Shown here piece after piece: positions 1 to 10,620 of a DNA stretch of 64,000 nt. The notes under the pieces are model-generated. The model had not been told where the DNA came from. It did not search any database and worked only from the letters and a program-made list of their open reading frames with translations. The stretch spans positions 49,276,001 to 49,340,000 of the forward strand of contig CM060830.1 in NCBI GenBank assembly GCA_030762175.1, in the 5' to 3' direction. Positions within the stretch are counted from its first letter, which is position 1, and each line of letters begins with the position of its first letter. Source of the stretch: Metallyticus violacea (taxonomy: Eukaryota; Arthropoda; Insecta; Mantodea; Metallyticidae). The position numbers and the translations under genes were made by a program.

Positions 1-1729
1 AAGGAGAAAGAAAAAGAAAAATGAAAGAACATTCATAAGGACAAAAATGAAAAGAGAGAGAGAAAGGGGGGGGGATTATAAATGCAAAAGAGTGGATAAA
101 GAGAAAGTAAGCAAATAACACTCCGGCATATATGGCAAAAGGAACAGCAAATATACATAAAGATGTTCAGCAGAAGTCATGAAGATATAAGCAGCAGAAA
201 GAGGCAGGCTATACAATTCCGCCATCTCTGTGCGATGCTATCGATTGAGCGCAGCTCGCAGGGGATCTGGCCTTGACCTGTCGCCTAGCTGGCTATATCC
301 GCGAGCCAGGCAACACGAAACCTGAACCTCTATCTCTGGAATCTATGCTTATTATTGCTTATATTCCAAAGTAATGACCACTATAGAGGAACAGCTACCT
401 AGCGTACCTAGGGGTAGAGCTCGGTCTTTGACTAGCTCTTGCGAGCTACTCGTGCGCTGACACGAGACAAACTTTAGCCAGGATCAGAAATTTAAGATAC
501 CAATAATGAACCTTGATACGATGCAATTTACACTGAGTATTCTTTCTCAGTTAAATTCTCCAGGGCCAAATTTAGCATTTCGGATGGCTGTTTACGATCT
601 GTGGTAGTAAATTAAAATATTTTTAACGTAAGAAAAGTCAGGCCTCCACAAGCGGTGGTGGCTTCAATTGCAAACTATCACTCTGCATCGCAGTTTCCAC
701 TGCAGCGAGCTGGACGAAGTACAATGCTGTCCATTTTATTTCTCTCCTGTTAGCAGCTTTTCCAGAGACCATCCACATTCTAGATCTTTTGCTTCCAAGG
801 AACAAAAATGTGCAGAATAACAATAGCGATGCATTAAATGAGAGCAACAGGGATGTCGCTACAAGAAATTGAATGTGTTCCCGTTTCTGTCTTCATATTC
901 TCTAAAAATGGCGGGTTGAGGCAAACGTATGGCTTGGAGCTTTATCCTAATGCAGCCAGGCCGTTTTTTTTTTAAGGTTCAAATCTCTGTTGATAATAGT
1001 GTTCGTGCTTACAACTTAGCTCCCCAAATTCAATGAAATAGCAAGAAAATGTGACTGCAACACGACGGAGCGCCTACCCATTATGATGGTCATTTCCGTG
1101 AGCACCTGGACAACAGAATTCCTAATCAATTTAATGAAAGAGAGGTGATTGCCGATTTCACACTTCTGGACTGGAGGCAGACACCAAGTCTTTGATGTAA
1201 GAAACTCCAGCAGAATCTGATGAGGAAATGCTTGGTAGGGTCTTGGCGTCCTGACACGTTGTGCAGTAGTCATCGGGGATATATGATAGAGCGCAGCAAA
1301 GTGTAAAATGCTGTTTTACAGTATGGTATGCGGTTGGTGGCCGCTACCTCACACAGTTGCTAAGAAGTCTTAGTTGTTTATGGGTATCAAAAAATAAAGC
1401 AGACTACAGAACAATTCCTCAAATGCGTTGTTCGTTTAAGACTTCGTAATATCTGAAATACGCACATGCTGCTCAAAATCATTTTAGACTCATCTACTGT
1501 ATTCCATTTTGACCTAGGAGATCTGGGTCACCTTCATTTCCAATAGGCGTTCAAACTATTGTTGGATTCTATACATTTTGGTGGTAGATATTCTTTCCTT
1601 AAAAGTTCTGCTTTCATTCATTTTGCTAGAATATATCTCCAGATATAATGCATATGACTTTCCTGCATTTTTATGTATTTTATTACTTTTCCATGCAAGA
1701 TCATACCATACATCCCAATCACAAATATA
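1..1729. other. No recognised gene
   Basis: The segment opens with a purine-rich stretch (about 1-75). It then has a block richer in G+C than its surroundings (about 200-480) with several short self-complementary words around GAGCTAC and GCGCAGCTCGC. I recognise no protein, RNA gene or mobile element. The short open frames have no family features and are probably chance. Confidence 0.5.
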
Positions 1730-2415
1730 CCGAGGGTGCCAAAAATGTATACACACTTTCACAGTATATATCTATTTAATATATTTCAAAGTTTAACCCA
1801 AAAACAACAGCAATGTATAGTATGATGTTCTGTAAACAGATGTGACTCAAATACATGATAGCGTTGCTACGTGACAAGTAAATCAACAATGAACAAATGA
1901 AGCCCAGATTATCGTATAATGTTTTGCAAACAGGTGTGACTCACATTATGTTATGCTAGCGTTGCTACAACAACATTATCGTTTGAACAACGGATAGCAA
2001 TTTTAAAGTGATATTGGAAAACCGAGAATTTGTTGTAGTTCAAAGACAGTGGAGACGTGTGTACAGAACAGAACCGTTCTCCGGATCTAACTCCATTGGA
2101 CTTCTGCCTATGGGGAACTCTTAAGGATGTTGTATACCGTAGAAAACCAGTTACACTGGCAGCACTTCGGGAAGAAATTGAAACGGCGTGTGCTGCAGTC
2201 GCCGAGGACACTTTCTCAAACGTTGCTGAATCAGTAGTTTAACATACTCAGAAGTGTATCGACGTCGATGGTGGGCATTTTGAGCAACTGTTGTAACTGT
2301 AAAAGTGTAAGATGATTAGTGCTCATCATTTTCTGTTTGTGAGAATTCAGTTTTGTTATGTTAACACAGTTTTTCTTTGCTTCAAGTGTGTATACATTTT
2401 TTGGAACCGTCTGTG
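1730..2415 (+). mobile_element. Mariner-like family A, internally deleted copy 1
   Basis: The element is 686 bp. Its terminal inverted repeats are related to GAGGGTGCCAAAAATGTATAC and the right end reads inward as CAGACGGTTCCAAAAAATGT. TA flanks both ends (1728-1729 and 2416-2417), the target duplication expected of Tc1/mariner elements. Inside are a piece of the transposase N-terminus and the C-terminal catalytic part with the middle removed, so it is non-autonomous. Copies 2 and 3 of the same family lie at 22886-23794 and 40900-41592 with different deletions. Confidence 0.85.
1970..2296 (+). pseudogene. Deleted mariner-type transposase (family A copy 1)
   Basis: The N-terminal helix-turn-helix segment (LSFEQR-like, near 1976) is followed within about 80 bp by the catalytic C-terminus with SPDLTPLDFCLWGTLK. 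This is the ITm motif that carries the third catalytic Asp. The first two catalytic Asp residues are gone. The frame runs to a TAA after a GHFEQLL-like end, matching the ends of the other two copies. It cannot encode an active transposase. Confidence 0.8.
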
Positions 2416-2728
2416 TAAATATTCTCCCATTCTCAAAGTGGAATGGTTAAACGAAACTTTGTCTGATCTGCATGTTCTGTCTAAGTATTCTGTCTATTGA
2501 CATCAAGCAACCGTATATGCTTATCTTTTAAACTGCGCTTAAGCATTTGCTCCCAATTATAACCCAGTATAATTTGTTCAGGGCTGTTCAATCAAGAATG
2601 AGCATACTTCTTTTTTTCAACATACCTTTACTCATTCTCATAATTTTCATGAAACTTCTCAAATACTCCCTGTTGGATGCAAGGCACCTGTCCCAGTATT
2701 TCTACCAGCCTTCAAAGATATATTGGAA

Positions 2729-2732
<4 letters not shown>
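2416..2732. other. No recognised gene
   Basis: AT-rich spacer between the TA of family A copy 1 and the poly-T tract. Nothing in it is recognised. Confidence 0.5.

Positions 2733-2759
<27 letters not shown>
2733..2759. repeat. Poly-T tract (27 T)
   Basis: Uninterrupted T run directly next to the C-terminal end of the reverse-strand mariner relic. On the reverse strand it reads as an A run. Confidence 0.95.
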
Positions 2760-2760
<1 letters not shown>

Positions 2761-3530
2761 CAGATCCTTCAGAATCGCCTCCGCAAACTTCACCACTGCT
2801 TCTGATAATGGAAAATGCCTCCCATGAGACCTCTCTTCATTTGGGAAAAAAGAACAATCACACGGGGCTAAAGCTGGGCAGTGGGGAGGATGAGGGACAC
2901 ATTTGATATTGATTTTATGAGATATGAAGCAACAACATTTGCCATGTGCGGCCGTGCATTATCATGGCGCAGCATATAGGTTTTGCAAGGAAGTGTGGCC
3001 TTACAGAGTTTTTAGGATATCTCTGAAGTGTAGCTCAGTTATAGTTGTGTGGCAAGTATATGTTGGTAATACATTCTTTGAATACTGAAAAATGAAATGA
3101 CCAGAACTATCCCAGAAGAAGAAATCCCTTTTGCTCTGTATTTCCGCACAGAGCTTTGCTGCTTGCTCTCAGGATAGGAATGATGTAGCCGAGTTTCATC
3201 AGCGATTACATTCGAAAGAAACTGCGTCTCTTCCTGTAGCATCTTCAGCTACATTTAAACCTACGTGCGAACGTATTTTTGTTCGAGAATCAGCAGTCTC
3301 CCGATCTACCGTGCACAAACACTTCTCATATGCAACTTTTCAGTTACCAACTTATGGGTGACAGCCAGTGAAGTTTTCAGCATTTCTGAAAGTGTTCTTA
3401 ATGTTATTTGACGAACCTCTCTTACAATGACAGCAGCGGTGTTGGTGTTTTCTTCCGTTAGAGCACAAGCTGGAGCGTAGGGTGCACCTTCCTTTGAAAT
3501 TGATTACCCATCCTCTTTAAACATTTTCAC
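2761..3530 (-). pseudogene. Decayed mariner transposase
   Basis: Reading leftwards on the minus strand, the order is: an N-terminal region near 3530 (KEDG, then ALTEENTNTAAVIVREVRQI, a second-helix-like segment); a first-Asp region at about 3190 (ADETRLHHSYPESKQQS); the second-Asp motif RHDNARPHMA at about 2950-2980; a PHPPHCPALAPCD third-Asp motif at about 2850-2880; and a RHFPLSEAVVKF C-terminal segment. These are hallmarks of mariner (D,D34D). At least two frameshifts and several stops separate them, so it is a pseudogene. The DLAP motif has changed to ALAP. Its N-terminal side is abutted by the SINE I copy at 3551. Confidence 0.8.
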
Positions 3531-3550
3531 CATCTGCTACAGGTTGATTT

Positions 3551-3816
3551 CGCTTTTAACATCTCACGTTATCAGCGTCCCATTCAATTTAGGGCGTGAA
3601 ACGGCCGACAAATTTTTCTCAGAGGCCTCTTCTTTCAGCTTGAGGTTCTTTTGTGCCATAAATGTACGACACAAGACCCACAGCTTTACTTCCCTTCCGA
3701 AGGAAGCTATATTTAGTATTTTTACTCCCGAAAAAATCCATAGCTCCACGCCGGGTTTGAACCCACGATCTTGGGTTTAGGAGACAAGTATAGCTACCAC
3801 TTCACCACCAGGGCTG
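3551..3816 (-). mobile_element. SINE I copy, reverse
   Basis: On the minus strand it reads from a tRNA-like head (B box GGTTCAAACCC) through the TTTTTTCGGG and CCTTCGGAAGGGAAGTAAAG body words to the GACGCTGATAACGTGAGATG tail. It is close to full length, with small indels. It sits just beyond the N-terminal end of the mariner relic. Confidence 0.85.
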
Positions 3817-4500
3817 TGCTAGAGGGAAGAACACACTCTGCATATGCCTCCTGTAACATTGTACAGGTATCAGTAGAAGATATGTTGAAAAGAAAACAGA
3901 ATTTCAGCGAGTCACCCCCATTTTCTGTAGACGGAACTGAACATGTCTCAATCTGCACACTTCTTAAAGGTGGAAAGTGGAAGCGACAACAATGAAACTA
4001 GTACCATGTACACATTAAGTTAACAAAACACTGTACGGTTAAGTTTTAGAGCGAGAAATTACATCTGTAAAATAATTATGCAAATTCTTTATTGAACAAC
4101 TCTCTTACTAAAACTTTCCTTACTTTAGATGCCCAACACATAAAAAGGTGTATGATTGCTCTGTATTATTCTTAGCCAGTATTTAGTTGCCCTTATTTTA
4201 AAATTTAAATTATAGTTATACAGCGCTTTCAAATGGACGTCCACCAGGAATAGCGCGGACCGCATAGGGTTAGAAGCACGCTTGAGTCTAGTTCTTCAGT
4301 TCAACGCTTAGATCTTTCATGCAAATTACAATCATAATAACCTTTGACATATAAGATGTTGCAAATGATATCCTTATTCCACCACAAAATATTATATAAT
4401 TTAAAAAACGTATATTAGTTCTTCTGAAATTGTTGCAATTTTTCTTCTTATTTTCTTTCGGTTTTTCCAAAGTATTTGAGTTATTTCTATACACTTTTTT
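3817..4500. other. No recognised gene
   Basis: AT-rich. Short open frames only, none recognised. Confidence 0.5.
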
Positions 4501-4502
4501 TT

Positions 4503-4700
4503 TTATTTATTCCATAAATATAAAGGCATTCCGTAAGATCTGGAGATTCTGCAGGCCATAATGAAGTGCCGTAAAACGAACGAGAGATCAGCCGTATGCG
4601 CTGTAGCGGAGTCTTGTTGGAAAAAATATATCTTTACATTCAATGCCTGAGAGTTCTTTGAAGTATAGTGTGGTATGTTACATCTGTTTCTCACAATATT
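4503..4700 (-). pseudogene. Mariner transposase fragment
   Basis: The minus strand encodes FFQQDSATAHTADLSF, which matches the ITm motif around the second catalytic Asp (FQQDGATAHTA type). It is followed by an ISRSYGMPLYLW segment where related proteins have ISR plus WPPRSPDL and FLW. The third-Asp motif is missing or frameshifted. Only about 60 residues can be recognised. Confidence 0.65.
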
Positions 4701-7402
4701 TCATAAAATATGGTTCATACAATTCTCATTCACTGCACACCGTACACCATTTTTTTTTTTTTTTTTTTTTTTTTTGGTCTTGCAAATGACATTTCGTGTA
4801 CAACATTGGAGCTTTTCTGCTCTCCAGTATCTATAGTTCTGTCGCTACAGGGCCTTTTAAGTAAAATCATGCTTCATTCGTGAACTAAGTAAATAAATGT
4901 GGGTCAAAGTCAATCCTAACATTATCCAAAATCTGGTTGCAAAAGTTAACTGTTCTGCATTATCATGTGACTGCAATTTCTGAACAGTTATCACATGCGG
5001 TTTAAGTTTTAAATGCTTGGTGGCATTTCAAGTCGAGGTTTCAGAAATGTCTGTTCTAAGCTTTCTCCAAACATCGTCAAGTTTCTCCTCGTTAAGCACA
5101 AAGCTGCTTACTTGCCGTTCTTATCCAGAAAGATCCCGTTTTCCCAAATCTGTTATATAAGAATACATACACACATCGATGAAGTGCAGGTACACTGGAA
5201 AATTTTCTTACAAATCGCCACCTTACTTTTCTTGAAGTTTGTTGTTACATACAAACCATGTTCCAATGTGTAGTGACTTTTTAGCATTATAACAGCTCTA
5301 ACATACATTGTTTCGTTTTGCAAATTATTACCTTTAGAACTTCCAAACTGTACAAAGACAACGCTCCAATTTCTTTATGCCGCACTGAAGGTCAGTGAAA
5401 CCGGTTAGAAACACGTTTTTCTGGGCTGTCGCTGTCAGCGCACTAGCGGATGAACTTCAATTTGAAAGAACTAGATGCCAAACTATTTAAGAATGCACCA
5501 ATTCGCTGATTATCTCCCTTTTTGTAGCGTTCGTTTCAGAAACTGACTTTGTACTAGATTATCAACTCCTCGTCCCTAAAGTTCGGCCCCATATTACAAA
5601 ATGGAACTTACAGAGGTCCCGCACATCTTCTCCGTTGTTTCTGGTGTTTTTATTTTTATCAAAATCTTCGATTTTTAAATGTGCGTTGCACCGCTCTTTT
5701 CTGCAATTTCCCGATTCGTTCTTGAAAGTTAATGTTTCGTTTTCTCCTTACTGATTGCCATTTTCACTACCAAAAATGTGCATTTCCTTTGCAGACCTCA
5801 ATTTGTAGACGTGAAATTAGATCATTCGCATAAAGGAAAGCTGTTATGGAAATATCTCTGTGGTGGAAATAGCAACTTTTGAGTCATACTTTTTCTGTGC
5901 TACATCATTCACAAATAAATTTGGTTGTAATGCATTTATCACTTTCTGCATTAATCCCTCGTTCATTATTTAACCCACAATGCTCATTTTTCCATAGAGT
6001 CAAACGCTTACTGAAAGTATAGTTTTCCCCTCTTTTTCTGTGTTTGTTTCACTCTCAGTGAATCCAAAAACAAATATGTTATCTGCTATTCTGTGATATC
6101 CTTCTCTAATTTCCGCTTGAAATGTTCAGTCTGTTGTATTCTACAAGCCATTGCCTCATTCTCTGGTATAAAAAGTTGCAATAAAATTACTGTGAGAAGC
6201 AGTACTCCATGTAAGAGCATATAAGCTTCATTTATTATAAAATGGACAATGGACACCACCTCTATTAAAAATTGAAAGTGTTTGTTAGTATCTTTGTCAC
6301 TATATTCATAAATATTAGAGACTGCTGAAAGCCACTGTGTGACCAGCATATTTACCACACTTCGTTTTCTGGGACCAGACAGTCTGGTCTGAACGCTTCT
6401 GCCATGTTCTGTGCACGTAAACACGTCCCAGTGGTGTGAAGATGCATTCATTCAACCACAGTACATGTTACCATTAATTAGCTGTTCAGGTTTCTCTCTC
6501 CCGGCACCACTGTCGTGTCCCTTTTGTGTCCATTGATTATGAAATGCTTCATTGCAAAGTTTCCAGTTCAGGACAATTGTAAGAACTATAGGGTAGAATA
6601 GGATAGCATATTTTATTTATTTATTTATAAATAAATAAAATCTGTATACGCCACCCTAGTATCTGGTTTTCTAAACCAGGGCGTGTATATAAAATGTTCT
6701 ATTTATTACTATAAACTATACAATAATCACTTACTTCGTTATTTTACAGATTTTCCTAACCACTAGAGTAAAATAATATAATAAAATAAAAAAATATCTC
6801 AAAATTAAACGAAAATATAAATGTAGTAAACTACTTTCCAATTTAATATTTCAAAATCTAAAAAATTAACAAATTACTGGGAGTCAGTAAGTATTATAAC
6901 TGGTTGCCAGCTATTCTATCCTAATTTATTACATTACCAGCGGTATGTACTGATATCCAGTACTTTTATAGGAATTTCTCTTAAATTTACTCTCAACATT
7001 TAAACATTACACTAATTATTCTTTCAAATCTCTTTAACTCATCTCAATCATGCTAATCACCTTCTCTTTAACAACTTACTTCACTTAAAATTCATTTTTT
7101 ACTATTAAATATTTCCTGCTCATTTCATTTATTTATCCTAACACGTTAACTCATTAAAAAATATCATCTCGCTTCCACTGTGTCTCTCTCCACCTTTTCT
7201 ATCTTCCAACCGTCCCTTCCTCCATTTCTCTCCTGGGCTCCTGGTTACACCATTTCTCGCGCTCTGCTCCTCTCCGGACACCACTTCTCCATCCTTCTCT
7301 ACCGTTCGTTCTCTTGGATCTTCAACACCCCTTAATCTTATTCTGTAATCTTCCTTCTTCCATCTCCTTCTCAATCCCATAAATCTTATAGGTAAAAGTC
7401 TT
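4701..7402. other. No recognised gene; poly-T and hairpins
   Basis: A poly-T run lies at about 4751-4775. The rest is AT-rich. On the minus strand at 6086-6451 there is a 121-codon frame with a strongly hydrophobic stretch (VSIVHFIINEAYMLLHGVLL) followed by a charged tail. A chemoreceptor-like relic is conceivable but I cannot support it. No other coding or mobile signature was seen. Confidence 0.45.
6611..6680. repeat. Pair of short palindromes
   Basis: An A/T palindrome built of TTTATTTA and TAAATAAA (about 6611-6640) is followed by the hairpin CTGGTTT-TCT-AAACCAG (6663-6679). It may be the inner part of an old inverted-repeat element, but no bounded element could be drawn. Confidence 0.6.
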
Positions 7403-7448
7403 CACCTTTCTCCACCCGACAGCGGCCGAAGGGGATTCCTCAAAGCAG

Positions 7449-7493
<45 letters not shown>

Positions 7494-7505
7494 ACCTTTC
7501 TCCAC
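7403..7505 (+). mobile_element. 37-nt retroposed insert with A tail and 13-bp TSD
   Basis: CACCTTTCTCCAC occurs at 7403-7415 and again, exactly, at 7493-7505. Between the copies lie 37 nt (7416-7452, starting CCGACAGCGG and ending GCAGAATT) and then 40 consecutive A. This is the signature of target-primed reverse transcription of a polyadenylated RNA, extremely 5'-truncated. The source RNA is not recognised. The perfect duplication and intact A tail suggest a young insertion. Confidence 0.8.
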
Positions 7506-7780
7506 TATCGGTCGCCAAACATTAGCTAGCCTTGACTGGCTTTTTCTACTCTGCAATTAGAACTATGCAATAAAATAATAAAAAGAGGAAGAACGGAAAA
7601 TTTGTTCAAAAATATATTTCAGCATTCGCCTTAAGTTTTTTTTTAATAAAGCAGTCAGAATTGTGCATTTACTTTTCTCCCATACTTGTTTTCTAGGTAA
7701 ATGCGACCTATGTTCAGAAAGAATCTAAACTTAGGGCAGAAGAAAATGCCTTCCTGGGAGAGTTATTATATTCCCATTTT

Positions 7781-7814
7781 CAACAACAAAAACAACAACA
7801 ACAACAACAACAAC

Positions 7815-7850
<36 letters not shown>
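7781..7850 (+). repeat. (CAA)n then (TAA)n microsatellite
   Basis: About 35 bp of CAA-type triplets pass directly into about 33 bp of TAA triplets. A common way to form such a tract is mutation of a retroposon tail, but no parent element is identifiable. Confidence 0.95.
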
Positions 7851-8108
7851 TCACATTTTAAATAAAGAGACAATTAATTAATATCACATAGGTGTTCCTA
7901 AAATCCAGTAAGACTTTACTTAATGAAGTTCAGGACTAAGTACGGTAAAGAAACACAAAGCAGGAATTCTGTTTACGCCTGGCATGACAAATTTGTGAGT
8001 ACCGATTGCTTGTGTCATAAGAAAAGAAGTGACCGTCAGACAGTGAGTGAAGAGACCATTAACAGTGTGAGAGAGACATTAATAATCAGTTTGTGCAGCA
8101 TTCCGTCA

Positions 8109-8301
8109 GTCCTGGTGGTGTAGTGGTAACCATACTTGCCTTCTAAACCCAAGATCGCGGGTTCAAACCCGGCCAGGACCGATGGATTTTTTCGGGCGTA
8201 AAAATCCTGACTTCCTTCGGAAGGGAAGCAAAGCCGTGGGTCCCGTGTCGTACATTTACAGCACAATAAAGAACCTCAAGCCTGAAAGAAGAGGCCTCTG
8301 A
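8109..8301 (+). mobile_element. SINE I, 3'-truncated, nested in transposase
   Basis: The tRNA-like head starts GTCCTGGTGGTGTAGTGG (A box) with B box GGTTCAAACCC and continues through AAGCCGTGGGTCCCGTGTCG to GAGGCCTCTGA. The last 90 bp or so of the family consensus are missing, and a short segment after AAAATCCT is deleted. No clear target duplication is seen, so the 3' loss may postdate insertion. Confidence 0.9.
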
Positions 8302-8761
8302 AAAAATTTTTAGTTTGGAAGACACTACGAAAGAGACTGTATAAATTGAAGCTCTTGCAACAGCTGAAACGAAATGACAAACATGAGCGTTACGAGTTTT
8401 GTATCCTAGAGCAACAATGGAAGAAGAAGAAGATGACGACTCCGTGAATGGCATAATCTTTAGTGACGAAGCGACATTCCATACAAACGACATAACTGTC
8501 TAGTGTGGGGTACACAGAATTCTCATGAATTCGTCGAATATGTGCGTGATTCACCTTGTAAACATTTTCTGCGCAACTTTACGGATCATTCTTCTTCATA
8601 CCTGGACATGATCAGCAATGGTTGTTCCCACAAATGCAGGAAGATTCCAACAGTTTCCTCTTCCAGCAGGAAGAGGCCCTATCCCATTAACGTAACGACG
8701 TTCGTGATTTTTTGAACTACGAGCTACCTCAACGCTGGAGCGGACGAGCAGGGGATAATAA

Positions 8762-9042
8762 TAATAAAAACCACCATGGGTGGCCGAGGTCGTTAAGGCG
8801 CGGACTGGGAGGTCTGGAGTTCGAATCCCACCAGGACCGTCCTCCCTGACTAAGGTTTTTTCCAGGTTTTCCTCAATCCTCATAAATGGCAAATGCCGGG
8901 GAGGTACCCTAAACTTAGGCCTGGAACGTTTCCTTCTTAAAAAATCCTTGCCCAATATATCGTTTCATCTCATGTATCATCAGTGTCCGCCTGTGGTGCC
9001 TAAGTGGTAAAAACGGGCGTTAAACACTATTAAAAAGGGGGG
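8762..9042 (+). mobile_element. SINE II, full length, 11-bp TSD
   Basis: The target duplication GGGGATAATAA is present at 8751-8761 and 9043-9053. The element reads GGTGGCCGAGGTCGTTAAGG (Leu/Ser-tRNA-like A box), B box GTTCGAATCCC, CCGGGGAGGTACCCTAAACT, then the AACGGGCGTTAAACACTATT end. It inserted into the transposase relic, so it is younger than that transposon. Confidence 0.92.
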
Positions 9043-9370
9043 GGGGATAATAACTGGCCTCCCAGATCCCCGGATCTAACTCCCCGTTCTTCCTATGGGA
9101 ATACATTAAAGATTGTGTGTTTATGCCCCCCTTTATCACAAAATCTAGAAGAATTCAAGCGTATTATTGAAGAAGTTCTCACCACTGTGTCTGAGGGTAT
9201 ACTCCAAAGAGTATGGCAAGAGTTTGATTACCGTGTTGACGTGTGCAAATTTACACGTGATTCCCATACAGAGTCATTGTGAAATCAAACATTGAAAATA
9301 AAACCATTTGAGTTCCTCTTTAATGTGACATGTATCCGAAATCTATATCGTTTGTAGAATTTGTGTAATA

Positions 9371-9654
9371 TTTTTTTAATTGTGTTTAACGCCCGTTTTT
9401 ACTACTGAGGCACCATAGGCGGTGAACACTGGTGATACATGAAATGGTATGATATATTCGGAAAGGATTTTTTAAGGAAGGAAACGTTCCAGGCCTAAGT
9501 TTAGGGTACTTCCCCGGCATTTGCCAGTTATGAGGACTGAGGAAAACCTAGAAAAAAAAACTCAATCAGGAAGGAAGGATTGTCCTGGCGGGATTCGAAC
9601 CCCAGACCTCCCGCTCAGGAGTCCGCGCCTTAACGACCTCGGCCACCCGTGTCG
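9371..9654 (-). mobile_element. SINE II, full length, reverse
   Basis: The minus strand carries the complete family: CACGGGTGGCCGAGGTCGTT head, GGTTCGAATCCCGCCAGGAC B-box region, and AACGGGCGTTAAACACAATT tail. The flanks TGTAATA and GGTAATA may be a degraded target duplication. It sits about 90 bp beyond the transposase end. Confidence 0.9.
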
Positions 9655-9829
9655 GTGGGTAATAAATTAAAAAACTGTTACCGGACTTAAGAGACACCCA
9701 CGATCAATGAAGATTTGGATACATAATAAAAAAATATTTACATGGGTACAACCGCAATTCCTTCGGAATGAGCTAAAAAATTATTAGCTAAAAATTGGTA
9801 CATTTTTCACAAGACCAATAGCTTTACTT
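9655..9829. other. Spacer
   Basis: Between SINE II and SINE III. It contains two related words, CCTTCGGAATGAGCTAAAAA and CCTTCGGAATTCGCTAAAAT, about 70 bp apart. These may be a duplication of the SINE III body. Confidence 0.5.
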
Positions 9830-10018
9830 CCTTCGGAATTCGCTAAAATGGGTGAGCGAAAAATTCGTGGATGGGAAAGTTCCAACCCATCGCCTAAGGG
9901 ACCAGGAAAAATCACGAAAAAACTGAAGTTCAGGATGGACGATCTCAAGAGATTTGAACCCGGGGCCGCCCGAATACGAATCTCAAGTGTTACCGTCTGA
10001 GCCACTCCGCTCGGTATA
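9830..10018 (-). mobile_element. SINE III head, reverse
   Basis: On the minus strand it begins ACCGAGCGGAGTGGCTCAGA (A box), has B box GGGTTCAAATCTC, and then CATCCTGAACTTCAG, TTTTTCCTGGTCCCTTAGGC and CACGAATTTTTCGCTC. It is the clearest tRNA-like head of this family in the window. The distal body is missing or diverged. Confidence 0.8.
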
Positions 10019-10239
10019 AGGAGATTCTGCCACTAACGCCATCTTTCTCTTAGGAAGTAAATTGAACTAAAGCTTTTTCATATTTTAGGTAATCAATGAG
10101 TAAAAATGTATCCTAAAATAACAATAGCAGTAATTAATAAGCTATTGCAACAACTGAAAACCAAGGTGGGAAGGAATTTGGAATTGTAACAGTCGACCGT
10201 TGTTTCGTCACGCAATATTGCACTATTTTCGCTCATCCG

Positions 10240-10620
10240 TTTCACCTCATTTCATTCCGTAGGTTCTGATACAGAATCGAAAGTGGCAGGCGAAATGGGC
10301 CGGTGCTGTGTACAGTGTGGCGGTGGTTTGCGCTTTGTAAAGATGTTTGCCCCGTATCTAACGTCAAAGTGGCCCTTCTGAAAATCTCAAATTTCTTGGA
10401 GGAGGCTCCGCCGGCATCGGTGTGTTCAATCTGGAATCAATGTCAGGAACCCCATCAACATCCGTGCCTCATCGCCCCTGGTTCCTCCCTCACCTCATTC
10501 CTTCCTCCCGAAGGTGCTTCCACTGTAGGCGTAGGCACAAACGGCCAGCAGTTGAGCGCGGTTGAAGAACGATAAATCTTTCTCTACCCCTAATAATTCG
10601 CTTCAATGCAATCCAATATG
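10240..10620 (+). mobile_element. SINE III body, 5'-truncated
   Basis: It starts at CATTTCATTCCGTAGGTTCT and runs through GTGGCGGTGGTTTGCGCTTT, GTGGCCCTTCTGA, CTCATTCCTTCCTCCCGAAG and GGCACAAACGGCCAGCAGTT to a tail resembling CAATCCAAT. The tRNA-like head is absent. An open frame spanning it is an accident of the G+C-rich SINE body. Confidence 0.8.

Larger units (their letters stand above)
7923..9282 (+). pseudogene. Broken ITm transposase, two SINE insertions
   Basis: The N-terminal helix-turn-helix region starts at 7923 (KFRTKYGKE, then VYAWHDKFV and TVSEETINSVRE). The first catalytic Asp motif is SDEATFH at about 8461. WGTQNSHEFVEYVRDSP follows at 8503. The second motif, FQQEEA at about 8660, has Glu-Glu where active relatives have Asp-Gly. 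The third-Asp region after 9075 is frameshifted and appears to lack the Asp. The C-terminus (VWQEFDYRVDVCKFTRDSH) is well preserved to a TGA at 9280-9282. It resembles the transposases often labelled DUF4817 in insect genomes. It is not functional. Confidence 0.8.
7900..9290 (+). mobile_element. Mariner/Tc1-type element with two nested SINEs
   Basis: A transposase-derived sequence is interrupted by a SINE I fragment (8109-8301) and a SINE II copy (8762-9042). No terminal inverted repeats could be matched with confidence, so the ends are estimated from the coding remains. Without the SINEs about 0.9 kb of element remains. Confidence 0.7.

Noticed and set aside
6086..6451. Chemoreceptor (odorant or gustatory receptor) exon
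   Set aside because: A hydrophobic stretch in a 121-codon frame is suggestive, but no receptor motif such as the C-terminal TYxxxxxQF is present and no adjoining exon could be found.
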